Shown here one piece after another: positions 23,014 through 33,269 of a stretch of 64,000 bases of DNA. A model generated the notes under the pieces. The model saw only the letters and a list, made by a program, of their open reading frames with translations. It did not search any database and had not been told where the DNA came from. Where the stretch lies: positions 343,973,870-344,037,869 of the forward strand of contig NC_081412.1 of NCBI RefSeq assembly GCF_030272615.1, in the 5' to 3' direction. Every line of letters begins with the position of its first letter. Positions within the stretch are counted from its first letter, which is position 1. The DNA is from Cryptomeria japonica (lineage: Eukaryota; Streptophyta; Pinopsida; Cupressales; Cupressaceae). The translations under genes and the position numbers were made by a program.

Positions 23014-23741
23014 GACTCTTCCCGGTTTCCTTTTCTACTAAGGCTTTAAAGGCCTCAAATTTACTGAAAGCTTCAAACTTTTCTTTTAGAAAAGTGACCC
23101 ACATCATCCTTGAAAAATCATCAGTAAAAATCATAAAATACTTATCAACATAAAATCTCCTAGTCCTCATAGGACCACATAAGTCAGTATGCACTAAATC
23201 AAGAATATTCTTAGAATAAAAGGATTTTCTATTAAAATTTGTAGAAGTCATCTTACCCATTTGACATTCTTTACATAACACATTGTCTGGTTTCACAAGT
23301 TGTGGCATACCTCTCACCATACTAGATTTGCTGACCCTTATAAATTTATCAAAGTTCTAATGACAAAACCTTTTGTGCCATAACTAGCTATCCTCAATTC
23401 TAACCACCAAACAACTATTCACATTAGCATTAAGATGAAATAGATTACCTCTGGTTTTTTTTCTAGTAGCAATCAAATCTCCTTTGCATCACATGATCCT
23501 TCACACTCCACTCTTAAATTCAAGGTGATATCCTTTGTCATTCAATTGTCCAACACTCAATAAGTCATTTTTTAACCCTTCTACCCAATAAACATCATCT
23601 GCATTACTTTTACCATTTAGAGAGATAGATCCTTTACCTTTAACCATACAGGGTGAGTTGTTACCAAATCTTACCACACCACCATCAAATTCTTCAAGAG
23701 ATAAATTTTCTTTTATCACCAGTCATGTTGTGTGAACAACT
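23014..23741 (-). pseudogene. Copia-C part 1: protease end, GAG-pre-integrase and integrase
   Basis: This is the left piece of a third copia element. On the minus strand it starts within the protease motif (SHNMTG), cut by the gypsy insertion. It continues through EEFDGGVVRFGNNSPCMVKG and DVYWVEGLKNDLLSVGQL (23719-23501), a degenerate zinc-binding region, then MVRGMPQLVKPDNVLCKECQ, HTDLCGPMRT and FTDDFSRMMWVTFL (23320-23014). It stops at EKETGK, where the sequence switches to Copia-2 LTR. The rest of integrase, all of reverse transcriptase and the 3' LTR are missing. Joined across the gypsy insertion, its protease motif is completed by 44765-44790, which proves a common origin. Confidence 0.85.
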
Positions 23742-23835
23742 TGATAGCTCTGAAAAATTGATTGCATGAAATTTTCAATTTTTGAGCTCAAATATTAATT
23801 TTTCGGGTTTTATTTGTATCCTCTGTGAATGATCC

Positions 23836-26800
23836 TATTGGTTCCCAAAACCATAGATTGGAAATCCTAGAGCTTTTCCAAATCTCCTACTGATTTCTCA
23901 ATTAGCCTTGGCCAACGAATAGGAATGCTCAAAGACCAAATTCCTCTGCACTTTAGGCTCCATTAGACCTAGGCGGGTATACCTTAATCTCCAAAGCACA
24001 AAGAGACTTCTTTATAGTGAATTTAAATTTATCAATTTAGTTGTTTGCAAGAATGGCAAAATGTTTCCTGCAACTATGCTTTATTATGTGCTTTTAACTT
24101 GCTTTAATTTGAAAAACTTGAATGTAATTAATAATGAATGAATTGGAACTTTAAGTAATTATGCAAAAACAATACTGATAGAAATAGGAAGTATGTTTCC
24201 CTGATGAGGACCTTATGCACACCCAATTTACTCATAGAAAACTAACAGTAGACCAGTGCCTTATCTAACAATTTATATGTTACTTAGTGGACGAATATTT
24301 GCAATCAACTTTGGAGATAGTTTGAAAAACTTACAAATATGCAAGACTATCAATACAATGGTTTCATTATGTGTTGCAAGAATAACAAAAACAATTATGT
24401 TTCCTACACAACAACATGTGATGGCACACTGCAACAAATCTTAATTAAATTTATCCAAAGAACTTGATTCATCAACACCATGCAACATAAAATGATCTGA
24501 AGATAAAGACAACAAATCCTATATATTAATTTTAGAATAAAAAGGTATACAAAAGCTACAGTTTCACAGGTACTTCATGATATTCTTGCTTGCACAAAAT
24601 GACTTTTCATTTCTACAGACTTGCTTTACATAACACTACTAGTCCCAACAAATAATCTAAAAGATAGGAGTTTGTTCCATTGTGTACCCGCTTTCCATGA
24701 TTTCCAATGTTTCACATATATGTATTACATATTAGGGTTACATCCCTTTACTTCAAGCGGTGTGTCTCTTCATTAAATCAAATATCTTCAGTTGATTAAT
24801 TTTAATCACTTTAGTCTTCATGGTTTGAATAATAATACTTTTCATAGTGGTAACTTCCTGCTCATATGTCATACCTTTATCCACCAGTTAATCTTTTCTT
24901 TGGCCTTAAAATATTTCTCCTTTGGTAATTACTTTTATTTTAAATCTTCACCCCTTTTGGAGAAAATACTCTATAATAATGTGCTTTACAAAATAATCAC
25001 TTTTTCCATTTAAAATTACTCTCTTATTTTCCATCATACTTTGATAAGTGATAATTTCTCCTTTGCCACCTTCATTTACCACATCTTTATCCTTCTTGAA
25101 AATATAAGACATATTGCACATTATTTTCCTTATCGGTGGGACCCCTTGATTGCTACTTCTTTTCTTCCATCAGAATAATATATACTATCGGGATAGCCTT
25201 TTAAATTATTTCCGTTATTATAACCTTATGCCGATAAGCATTTCCATCATTTAGGTTTTCAATTCATTATTAAGCTTTACATCTCCAGTTGCATTTGCTT
25301 TTAGAAAAGAATACAAGTCGTAGCATTTTGTGATCTAATCAAGGAGGTAAATTTGGAAATATTCAACTTATATTCATATATGATCTATAGGTACTTGCTT
25401 TAAATTGTCAAACATGCTCTTACCGTGCTTCTTCATATTGTATATGGTATTTGCAACTACAACATCAAATAAAAATATTTATGCTTTGATAGGTACCCAA
25501 ATATGGTCCAAGGCTACCATTTTAGCACAGGTGGGAAGATGATGATAAGTGTTTTTAATTTCCAACTTTACATCATCCATTTTTCTTGAAAATTTATGAA
25601 GTATTTTCAACAAATCTATTTTGTGTATCTATCTTGCGATGACTACATTTCATAAGATGATATTGTTGTTTGTTTTGCTTATCATTTTACATTACATGCT
25701 CCATCAATTTCAACCAAAATTCCTCTATCCATAATTCGTTGATGGGTACTTATAAGCTGCTAAAAAATTCCTCCTCGTACTAACATAGATCGCAGCATTT
25801 AGTATTATATTTTGTCGGCTACAGTTCAAATATTTCTTCATACTAATTCTGCTAACTCATCAGGATAAATAGTTCCATCTGAATGTCATTTTAAGTCTCT
25901 CCTGATAATGTAAGGTTATGCCGATAAGCATTTGAAAGTTTGTAAAGGCTTTCATCATATCTCTGTAATAATTATGCTTCATAGATTCCCATTTCTTTGA
26001 AGCACTCACCATGGCTCACATGCCTTGTATATGCTTCCACATTTAAAGCATTTAATTTATGCAAAGCTTATAAATTTTAAAAACTTATATAAATCTAGAG
26101 ATTTTAGGTGCCCTAAATTTATCCTCAAAGATTTTAAAATGCTTTAAACATTCTATAGTCTAGACTATAGAATATAATCAAAATTTTAATTTCCTTCTAT
26201 CACCACTTCAGAGTAATTCCACTTGCAATGAATCAGGAATCGTGGAGTCGTAAAAAATTACAAGAGATGATAATTAGATATTATGGAAGTGGGTTTTTGA
26301 CAAATTCTCAACAACTCGACAAATGATGATACTTGCTTTGTAAAATGGCTTACCCGAGTGGGTAGCGAGAAAATACAACTTTTAAAATAATATATAAAAT
26401 ATGCTCCGATTTTGATGGGATCAAAATTGGAGAACCCTGGGACGATAATAAAACTTGATATACTTTAATTTGTAAATTTTGAACATTTCTTGGGATGCCA
26501 TTTTAGCTCGGTACCAGTCAGGAAACAATAAAAATCCCCATCAAAACTTCTCCAATCTTGAGCAAATTGCATTGGTATGTAACCATTCATATTGTAGAAC
26601 TTTATACCACATGTATTTTTCATAATTGTTCCTCTATTTCAAAATTTTAACTTTCAAAGTAGGCTTCCGCGAGATGTTCGTGAATATGTTGTTATGAAAA
26701 TAGTGTAAACTGCCTAAAGTTGAAGCTTCAAAAAATTGTCAAATGAACTCCTTTGGACATGAAAGCTTGAAAATATATTCATGAATATAAAATTAATGTG

Positions 26801-27476
26801 TTCCCAAGAAGGATTTGCATGACGATCACTAGATGTGGAGAAATCAATTTTGAAAACTGGTCTTTCAAAATATTTCATTGCGTAGAATTGAAGAAACTGC
26901 ACATGGTTTTGCTCTCAAAAAAATAGTAAATGACCTATTGAGGCTCTTGAACCTTGCATAGGGGTTCTTTGTAGTATAGAAAATTGTTAAGAATAATTGG
27001 TTTGATGTTTGAACTATCAAGCTGCAAAATATCAACTTGAACAGAAGGCCACCTTGATGGATTTTCCTGACAAACTAAAGAAATCGCACATGGATTGGAC
27101 TTGGGAAAAATATCAAATGAGGCCAAAGGACTCTGAAAATTGACATGGGAGTTAATTTTAATATAGAAAATTGAGGAGAAAAATTGGATTAGCATGAGTA
27201 CTTACATGGATCAAGTTATTAACTCTCAAAATTGGCTACCTGGAATAGTTATGTGACTCAGACTAGTGTGCACCTGAATTTCGTCGTTTGACTCAGGTAT
27301 CAAATTTGATTCTAGGAAGCTCAATATGGATAATCATGCTTATTTATGGGTGGTAAACATAATTGAAAGGTCAAATTTCCCATTGGGATCAGGATTCATG
27401 GGTGCATTTTTAGGGTGTTCACTACATTTGCTTCCTTAGGGGACCTTAAATTTTTGTAAAAAATTAGGTTCCAACA
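23836..27476. mobile_element. 3641-bp insertion with LTR-like ends (probable long solo LTR)
   Basis: It is flanked by a perfect 5-bp repeat GATCC (23831-23835, 27477-27481). The empty site in copy B (GAATGATCCAAAGTCTAGGG at about 40050) has GATCC once, so the boundaries are firm. The ends are TATTGG and CCAACA, fitting an LTR of TG...CA type with one start mutation. The insert is AT-rich and has no long ORF, primer site or internal LTR pair. A short repeat with TATGCCGATAAGCATTT occurs near 25232 and 25919. A solo LTR is the best guess; a non-autonomous element is possible. Confidence 0.75.
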
Positions 27477-29512
27477 GATCCAAGGTCTAGGGTTTAGGGT
27501 TTATCAAAGTTTCTTAAATTTTATGAAGAAAACCCTAGCAATGATATATTATGTTGTTACTTTTTCCCACTTGTATCCAAGGGTTGCTTACCATGAGCAG
27601 AGCCATTCTATTTCCTAAATATTAAGTGGTGGTTAACCAGTTTATGAAAAATGATTTTTCCTAAGTCTCAAAATTTTTCCTTATGACCGGTTTCCTTTTA
27701 AATATACGTGCCCATGATTTCCCTAAGCCCAAAAGTCCTAAGTATTTCAACCATTTTCTAAAGATAGGATGGATCTAATGGTTCACGCTTCCCTGTGATC
27801 AAAGATGTGAGGGTTTTAAAGACCGCGAGATTATGCCACGTGTTCTAAGTAGAAACCGATGATGTTGAGTGTATAATTGGTTGAAGCATTATGTTACCAG
27901 TTCTCAGGCAATAAAGGCTGGTCTACTAACAGTCCCATCAATTTGCACGTGTTCAAAATGAATCGAGATGTTTTGTCTTGAGGTAAAAGTTGCTCAATTT
28001 TTAATTCTGGAGGAGTCAACGGGTATTGTGCAAAGCAGTAAAGTTTGAACAAATCTGACGACCCCCATATTCCTATGATCGAAGTTGCAAGGAGGTTACA
28101 GACTGTGGCATCATGAGATGATGCCATGTGTCCTAGGGTGAATAGGACAACCTATGGTGGGGCCGCTAACGGAGTTTGATTGAAAGATGATATGGCACTA
28201 TTTAGTCGGGATTTGGTGGGTCTGTCGATATAGATGGAAAGTCAAGTGCTAAGTCGGAAAACAATGACCATTAGATTTGCCAAGCTGGGTAAGATCTATG
28301 GTTGAGTTTCAAATGAGAAGTTAGGAGGGATTTTGGAGGCACCGGTTGTAGCTTGCAAGAAAAAAGGACAGAATGAATGAGATATAGACTTGTCGACTCG
28401 GGATTGATTAGATAGTCAAAGATGATAGCTTAGAGATATGAAAGGATCAAGAAAAGATTCAGGTTTTGATATGATGGATTACGAGTTCTTTGATAAACTC
28501 AGAGATTTCCCTATTGACATGAATCCTAAAGTAGGAAACTATACACTAAGAAAGGAATAAGATCATAATAAAATCATTCACGTAAGGTGAACACATGTAG
28601 TTTACAATGGAGTGATGGCCTAGAAAATGGCATTGTCTTGAGTTGTAGTCATGATTGCTGAAATTCATAGCTGACAAGGTGAGCAGAAGATATCAGAAGG
28701 ATGATTCTTCACATGGATTAGCACCACCATATTGAAAGGAATTCTGATTATAAATTCACTAGGAAGATGATAGAATGGGTAGAAACAAATACAAGCTTCT
28801 TCATTTTTCTAAGAATAGTTCTTCATCAGTGAGAGGATGTTGTTTGAACAAAATTATGAATGGAGTCGTTGCATATTTTGTGACACTAGATGGATGTTTT
28901 TTCTCTGGTATGAGGTTTCTCATTGTCAAAGGGGTTGTAAAAGATCAAAGGATTGTCAGAGGAGGCATGAAAGCCTTTTCTTATCACGGAAAGCTACTCA
29001 AGACATATCCTCTGCTCTTACTCTACATTTCGTTGGCAAAGTGTTCCAAGAAGGAGATCACAAGGAGCTGAAAGAAGGATTTGTTTGAGGGAGGATTGGC
29101 AGCCAATCATCTCTGCAGCAACATGAAATCCGCAATGCCTTCTCAACAAATCTTATTTACCCCCAAGCTCCTCTTTCCATTTTCTTTGATCCAGGGCATA
29201 AAGGCTGGAGATTTTCCCCTATTTTGTTGGGAAAGTCTTGTTTCATGTCGGGATCTCTTTTCCTTTTCAAGAAGAGAAATTCTATGGAGTAGATTGAGCA
29301 TCTAAGGGTCCATCTGGAGGTGTTTTTGATATCGGTGCAGCTCAAGTGTTTTTGTTTCTACCAAAAATCAGTTGAAGATTTTGGTTCGACCTCATCACGG
29401 GCACCAACATGTCCAGATAAGGAATATTTTGTAACAAAATTGTGTACAACCTCTAGGGATTGGTTTTGATGACAAGTGTCTTTTGGCCTAAAGCTTGTCG
29501 CTCCCTTGTTTT

Positions 29513-29520
29513 CTATAAAA
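29513..29520 (+). promoter_or_regulatory. Probable TATA box in gypsy LTR copy A
   Basis: CTATAAAA lies about 2.1 kb into the LTR (net of the insertion). It is kept in copies B (TATAAAAG, 43725-43732) and C (51069-51076), followed in all three by the conserved AAGGCCATTAGTTAGGG. That fits the U3 core promoter. Confidence 0.6.
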
Positions 29521-30534
29521 GAGAAATCAAGGCCATTAGTTAGGGTTCCAAATTTTCTGAGAAGGATCTCTATAAAAATAGGTCTATTCTGCAGGGTTAG
29601 GTTCCATGTAGTTCTAGAGAGTCATAGGAAATAGTAGGGACTGTAATGTCATTTGGCAGAGCAAAAAATAATAGAATAGTTGCGAGTTCCATTTTCAAGA
29701 GGGTTATTTTGTACTCAAATTTGTTGACTATTATCTGATAAAGGATATCTTATGATATTAATGCAAATGTATTTTCTAATGTTTACTCTCCTATGTGCGA
29801 TTGTATCTTCTTTTAAGAAAATGGGATCAAGGGTTTCGTTTGTTTGTTACATTGTTATGATGTATGTAATTTTCCATTCAATGCTTCAGTCCACAGGGTT
29901 AATTAGAATTCTTGAATGAGATTATAGAGAAGAATTGTCATAGGATTTGCTAAGTAGTTTAGGTGAAGGATTGTAAGAAGAACAATATTGTAAGGCAGTA
30001 TTGTTCTAGGCTAGACCAATTGTTAGACGAATTTTTATCAGATTTTAGTAATGCCTTTCAAAGTCTCTGTAACCCAAATGAACAAGGCACTAGTATTTTC
30101 TAGCGAATGTCATTAGGTTTTAAGTTTTTGGTTTATCTTCTTTATGATTTTTTAGAACAAATCTCATAAATATCAAAATATCATTTGTTAGGTTTTATGT
30201 AATTTCTGAAAGTTGTCCCACCCCTTCTCATACTCCAGCTTAAGGTTGAGGATCACTGAGGGATTTTCCATCCTTGAGCATTCTCCCTTTATTTTGAGTC
30301 TTTTTCATGAGATAATCTGCTTTGTTTTCAGCAAATTCTTGAGTATTGTTGTAGAGAGCAGGAGATTTACTGAAGGGATCACCCTCCCTGGTTTTGTAGA
30401 GCCTAAAATAAAGAAGGACTTTATGTCCTTGTTAATGTTTGTCAAAGCCTGATAGATATTGCAGTGTTGTGTTGAAATAAATCCGACCTGTGAATGAAAT
30501 CCAGTTGTTTGAGTATTTATCCTCTGCAAGGAGG

Positions 30535-30547
30535 TGGCGACTCTGTC
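30535..30547 (+). promoter_or_regulatory. Probable primer-binding site of the gypsy element
   Basis: TGGCGACTCTGTC lies just after the LTR end region. TGGCGACTCTG-type sites are common in plant Ty3/gypsy elements and pair with a tRNA 3' end. Confidence 0.6.
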
Positions 30548-30935
30548 AAAAGATTCGTGTTAAAGATTTGAAGGATTGAAGGTGATTTTGCAAGTCCCAG
30601 GTTAAAGAAGGCAGAAACAACTTCAACATTTCCAGGTATTTACATTTTCATGAGTCAAGTGTGTTTTCATGAAAATTGTGTAAAAAAAATGTTTCCTAAA
30701 GAGTGAAAGAAGCACTAAGGAAGGGAAATGGTAGTTATTATTTACATACTCCTGTGATTTAGTTTCTATTCTCTATATGAGATTAGATGGAGTATGTTTT
30801 TATCCTTTGTAATGCAATAGCTTAAGATTTGTGGAAAAAGAAAAGAAATAGGGAAATCAATGAAAATATGTATCATGTGTTTGTGCTTCCCTATAAAATG
30901 TCAAAAACAAATATGCAACCTCTGTCGAATCACCA
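30548..30935. other. Gypsy leader region
   Basis: This is the untranslated stretch between the primer-binding site and gag. No other feature was seen. Confidence 0.5.
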
Positions 30936-30939
30936 TAAA

Positions 30940-31687
30940 GCTTTCTTTATGGAAAGATAAAAGCCATTGATCTTTGATGGTATCCAAGGTTTCCCAAATC
31001 CCATTCCTATAGGGATTAGGGAACAATTACCAGGATTCAGTGGGAAAAGGTTAGAATCAACATGAAAGCATTTGCAGGAGTTTTCAGAATTAATGAAAGA
31101 TTTTGAGATAAATCGGGAAGATGTTTTCATGAAGTTATTTGTTCAGTCTTTGAAGGAAAACGCCAGACTAGTTTTCTTACATACCGGTATGCTCTCTCTC
31201 ATCATGGGATGAGTTGAAGGTATAATTCATGGAACAGTTTAGTGAAAGAATTAATCCAAGCTCAATTATAAAAACATTCATGAGTATCCAGAAAGAAGAA
31301 GATGAGTTAGTACCTGCTTTTAATCTTAGGTTTTCTAGGGCATTAGATGACATTCCTAGCAGCTATAGACCAAATGATGCATTATGCTTAGTTGTTAATT
31401 TGGTTGCATTTGAAGAGGAAGAGAGTTATTTGTTGAGAGATAAGGATCTTAAAACTTTGCATGAAGCTTATAGGATAGCAATAGATATTGAGAACAACTT
31501 AAGATATGGAATCCCTAAGGGTTATCTATCTACAAGGGTATGTTATCCTAAGATATTAGAGGTTGAAGTAAAGCATGAATCTGAACATAAAGAACCATGT
31601 CAAGGCCCTTATATCCCTACTGATCACATTAGCCCTGTTATTTATTATGATTTCAACAAAAATATGAGTGAAGAGAACTTGTCCTAG
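30940..31687 (+). pseudogene. Gypsy gag (Retrotrans_gag domain), broken
   Basis: The N-terminal part is readable from about 30940 with two stops: KPLIFDGIQGFPNPIP, an HLQEFSELMKDFEINREDVF segment and LFVQSLKENARLVF. It then shifts frame near 31195 at the conserved SWDEL point. From there SWDELKV, a stop, MEQFSERINPSS, KEEDELVPAFNLRFSRAL and LHEAYRIAIDIENNLRYG follow. This succession (a LKxxAR-x-W-like step, SWDEL, FxxRF) is the signature of Ty3/gypsy capsid domains. No CCHC zinc knuckle follows. The product would form the capsid; the stops and frameshift make it non-functional. Confidence 0.75.
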
Positions 31688-32095
31688 ATAGTGGTCATTC
31701 CTCATATTGATGAAGAAGAGGTTAATAAAAAATTATCTGACATATTAGATGTAGAGATAGATATGGTGTCAATAGCTTTACTAAATGACAACAACATTAA
31801 TTGCTCAAGGAAGAGCATCTCATAGGAAATTTGTTTGCAGTCTTGTTTTTTAGATAGATTCGACAATGAGTGTGAAGAATTGGAAAGTTTTATGTCTGAA
31901 ATGGATGCAAGTCTCCAAGATTTTGATGATGTGAATTCATTCTCTCAGGAAGTAATTGTATATGATAATGAAAACTTAGATAATGAGATACCATCAGCTT
32001 TAGTTGATGAGATCAGTGAGATAGATATTTGTGTGGTATGTTCAAATAATGAGGAAGTCATATTAAACTAGTCTAGGGATCATCCTTATAATGGA
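31688..32095 (+). pseudogene. Acidic extension downstream of gypsy gag, first part
   Basis: It is in frame with gag after a TAG and interrupted by a second TAG near 31823. It encodes a very acidic segment (DNECEELESFMSEMDASLQD, EISEIDICVVCSNNEEVIL) with no zinc finger, protease or polymerase motif. The frame continues across the Copia-6 insertion into 38750. I do not recognise a family. Confidence 0.5.
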
Positions 32096-32100
32096 CTGCT

Positions 32101-32940
32101 TGTTAGGATTCCCACAGATACTGAGAGGTGGGGGTGAATCAGTATCTGACCAGTAATGAAATTTTCTTAAAACTGAATATGCAGAATATAAAGTAACAGT
32201 ATACCGGTATGCAAGAATTAATGCAAATAACAGAATCAAAAGCATCCACATGAAAAGAACACCATAACACAAGATGTTTAACGAGGAAACCCGGTGTGGG
32301 AAAAACCTTGGTGGGATTTGTGACCCACAATATTCACTTACTGGCCAATAAGAGAATATTACTTACAATAGGGGCCTGCACATGCAGGAAGGCCAGCTGC
32401 CTAGAGCTCACTGCACAATAAGAAGTCACACTGACTTACAATGAGGATTTACACAAATCCAATATCTTGTACTGCTTTACAATAGCATCTTCAATGCCAG
32501 ATTCAATACCGGTTCTTGCTCTATTCTTTACATATACCCTTGACCTACAATTCGCACATTAGGTCTGCCTTATAATTTATTTATTTCTTTCTATCCATAT
32601 CCTCCAAATGACTACAATGATCTCTTTTATATACAAGAGTCATTTTACAACTTACCAAGTCGGCTTACAATAATAAACAAAATATTACATATCAAAAATC
32701 CTATCGGCCTCTGTGCCGGTGTACATCTTCTATGCCGGTGCCAGTGTAGATTGATTTTGTTGATGCCGGAGCACTGTTTTGTTTGAGTAATTCTTTGCCG
32801 GTATAATGTCTTGCTGGTGCCATAGGATTGCAAGGTTGCCTGAGTAATGCTTTACCGGTGCCATAAGATTGCAAGGTTGCCATCAATGACAAAACCTTCA
32901 ATCACACACAATGTCTCATTAGAGTGTCCATATGCCAACA
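32101..32940 (-). repeat. Copia-6 3' LTR
   Basis: 840 bp, starting TGTTAGGATTCCCACAGATA and ending TATGCCAACA. It has two copies of a ~42-bp subrepeat (GTGCCATAGGATTGCAAGG) near 32816-32891; the other LTR has three. Confidence 0.92.
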
Positions 32941-32955
32941 ATCTCCCCCTTTGGC
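32941..32955 (-). promoter_or_regulatory. Polypurine tract of Copia-6
   Basis: ATCTCCCCCTTTGGC on the plus strand directly follows the LTR end. The adjacent CATTGATGGCAA is an exact inverted copy of TTGCCATCAATG inside the LTR (about 32877-32888). Confidence 0.88.
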
Positions 32956-33269
32956 ATTGATGGCAACACTCATGAGAAATTTCAAAAAGATATCCAAAAA
33001 TGTGTAGACCAAAAAAATGTTACCAAAAATGTGAGAGCTCCCCTTGAGCATGTGATCCCTGTATTTTGAATTTTCTCATCTACTACTCCCCCTTTGGCAT
33101 CAATGACAAAGGTTAGTAGATTTTGTAGTTGTACCAATTCATATCCTCAACCTTGTAGTTGGGTAGTTATTATCTGAAGAATATCTCCCAAAATTAAGTT
33201 TATGCCATCCATAAACTTCTTGCTCTCCTTTATTGCTATCTTGGTTCTGTATACTATACTGGTGAGATG
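32956..33269. other. Copia-6 3' untranslated region
   Basis: About 310 bp between the end of the long gene and the polypurine tract. It contains a second pyrimidine run, CTCCCCCTTTGGCATCAATG, near 33085. Confidence 0.5.

Larger units (their letters stand above)
23742..30534 (+). repeat. Gypsy 5' LTR (copy A), interrupted
   Basis: It starts TGATAGCTCTGAAAAATTG. It is interrupted after 95 bp by the 3641-bp insertion and resumes at 27477 with the AGGGTTTAGGGTTTATC segment. It aligns with copies B and C as far as GATATTG at 30461. Its last ~70 bp differ from both other copies. Net length without the insertion is about 3.15 kb, close to copies B and C. Confidence 0.8.

Noticed and set aside
28775-29305. 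Overlapping plus-strand ORFs (98, 83 and 74 codons) in copy A, partly kept near 42990-43516
   Set aside because: The similarity is due to the LTR repeat itself. The frames are shifted and interrupted between copies, and no domain is recognisable.
30213-30452. Plus-strand ORF of 79 codons in gypsy LTR copy A, with similar ones in the other copies
   Set aside because: It lies within the LTR, is not kept intact in the other copies, and has low-complexity hydrophobic composition. Judged a chance frame.
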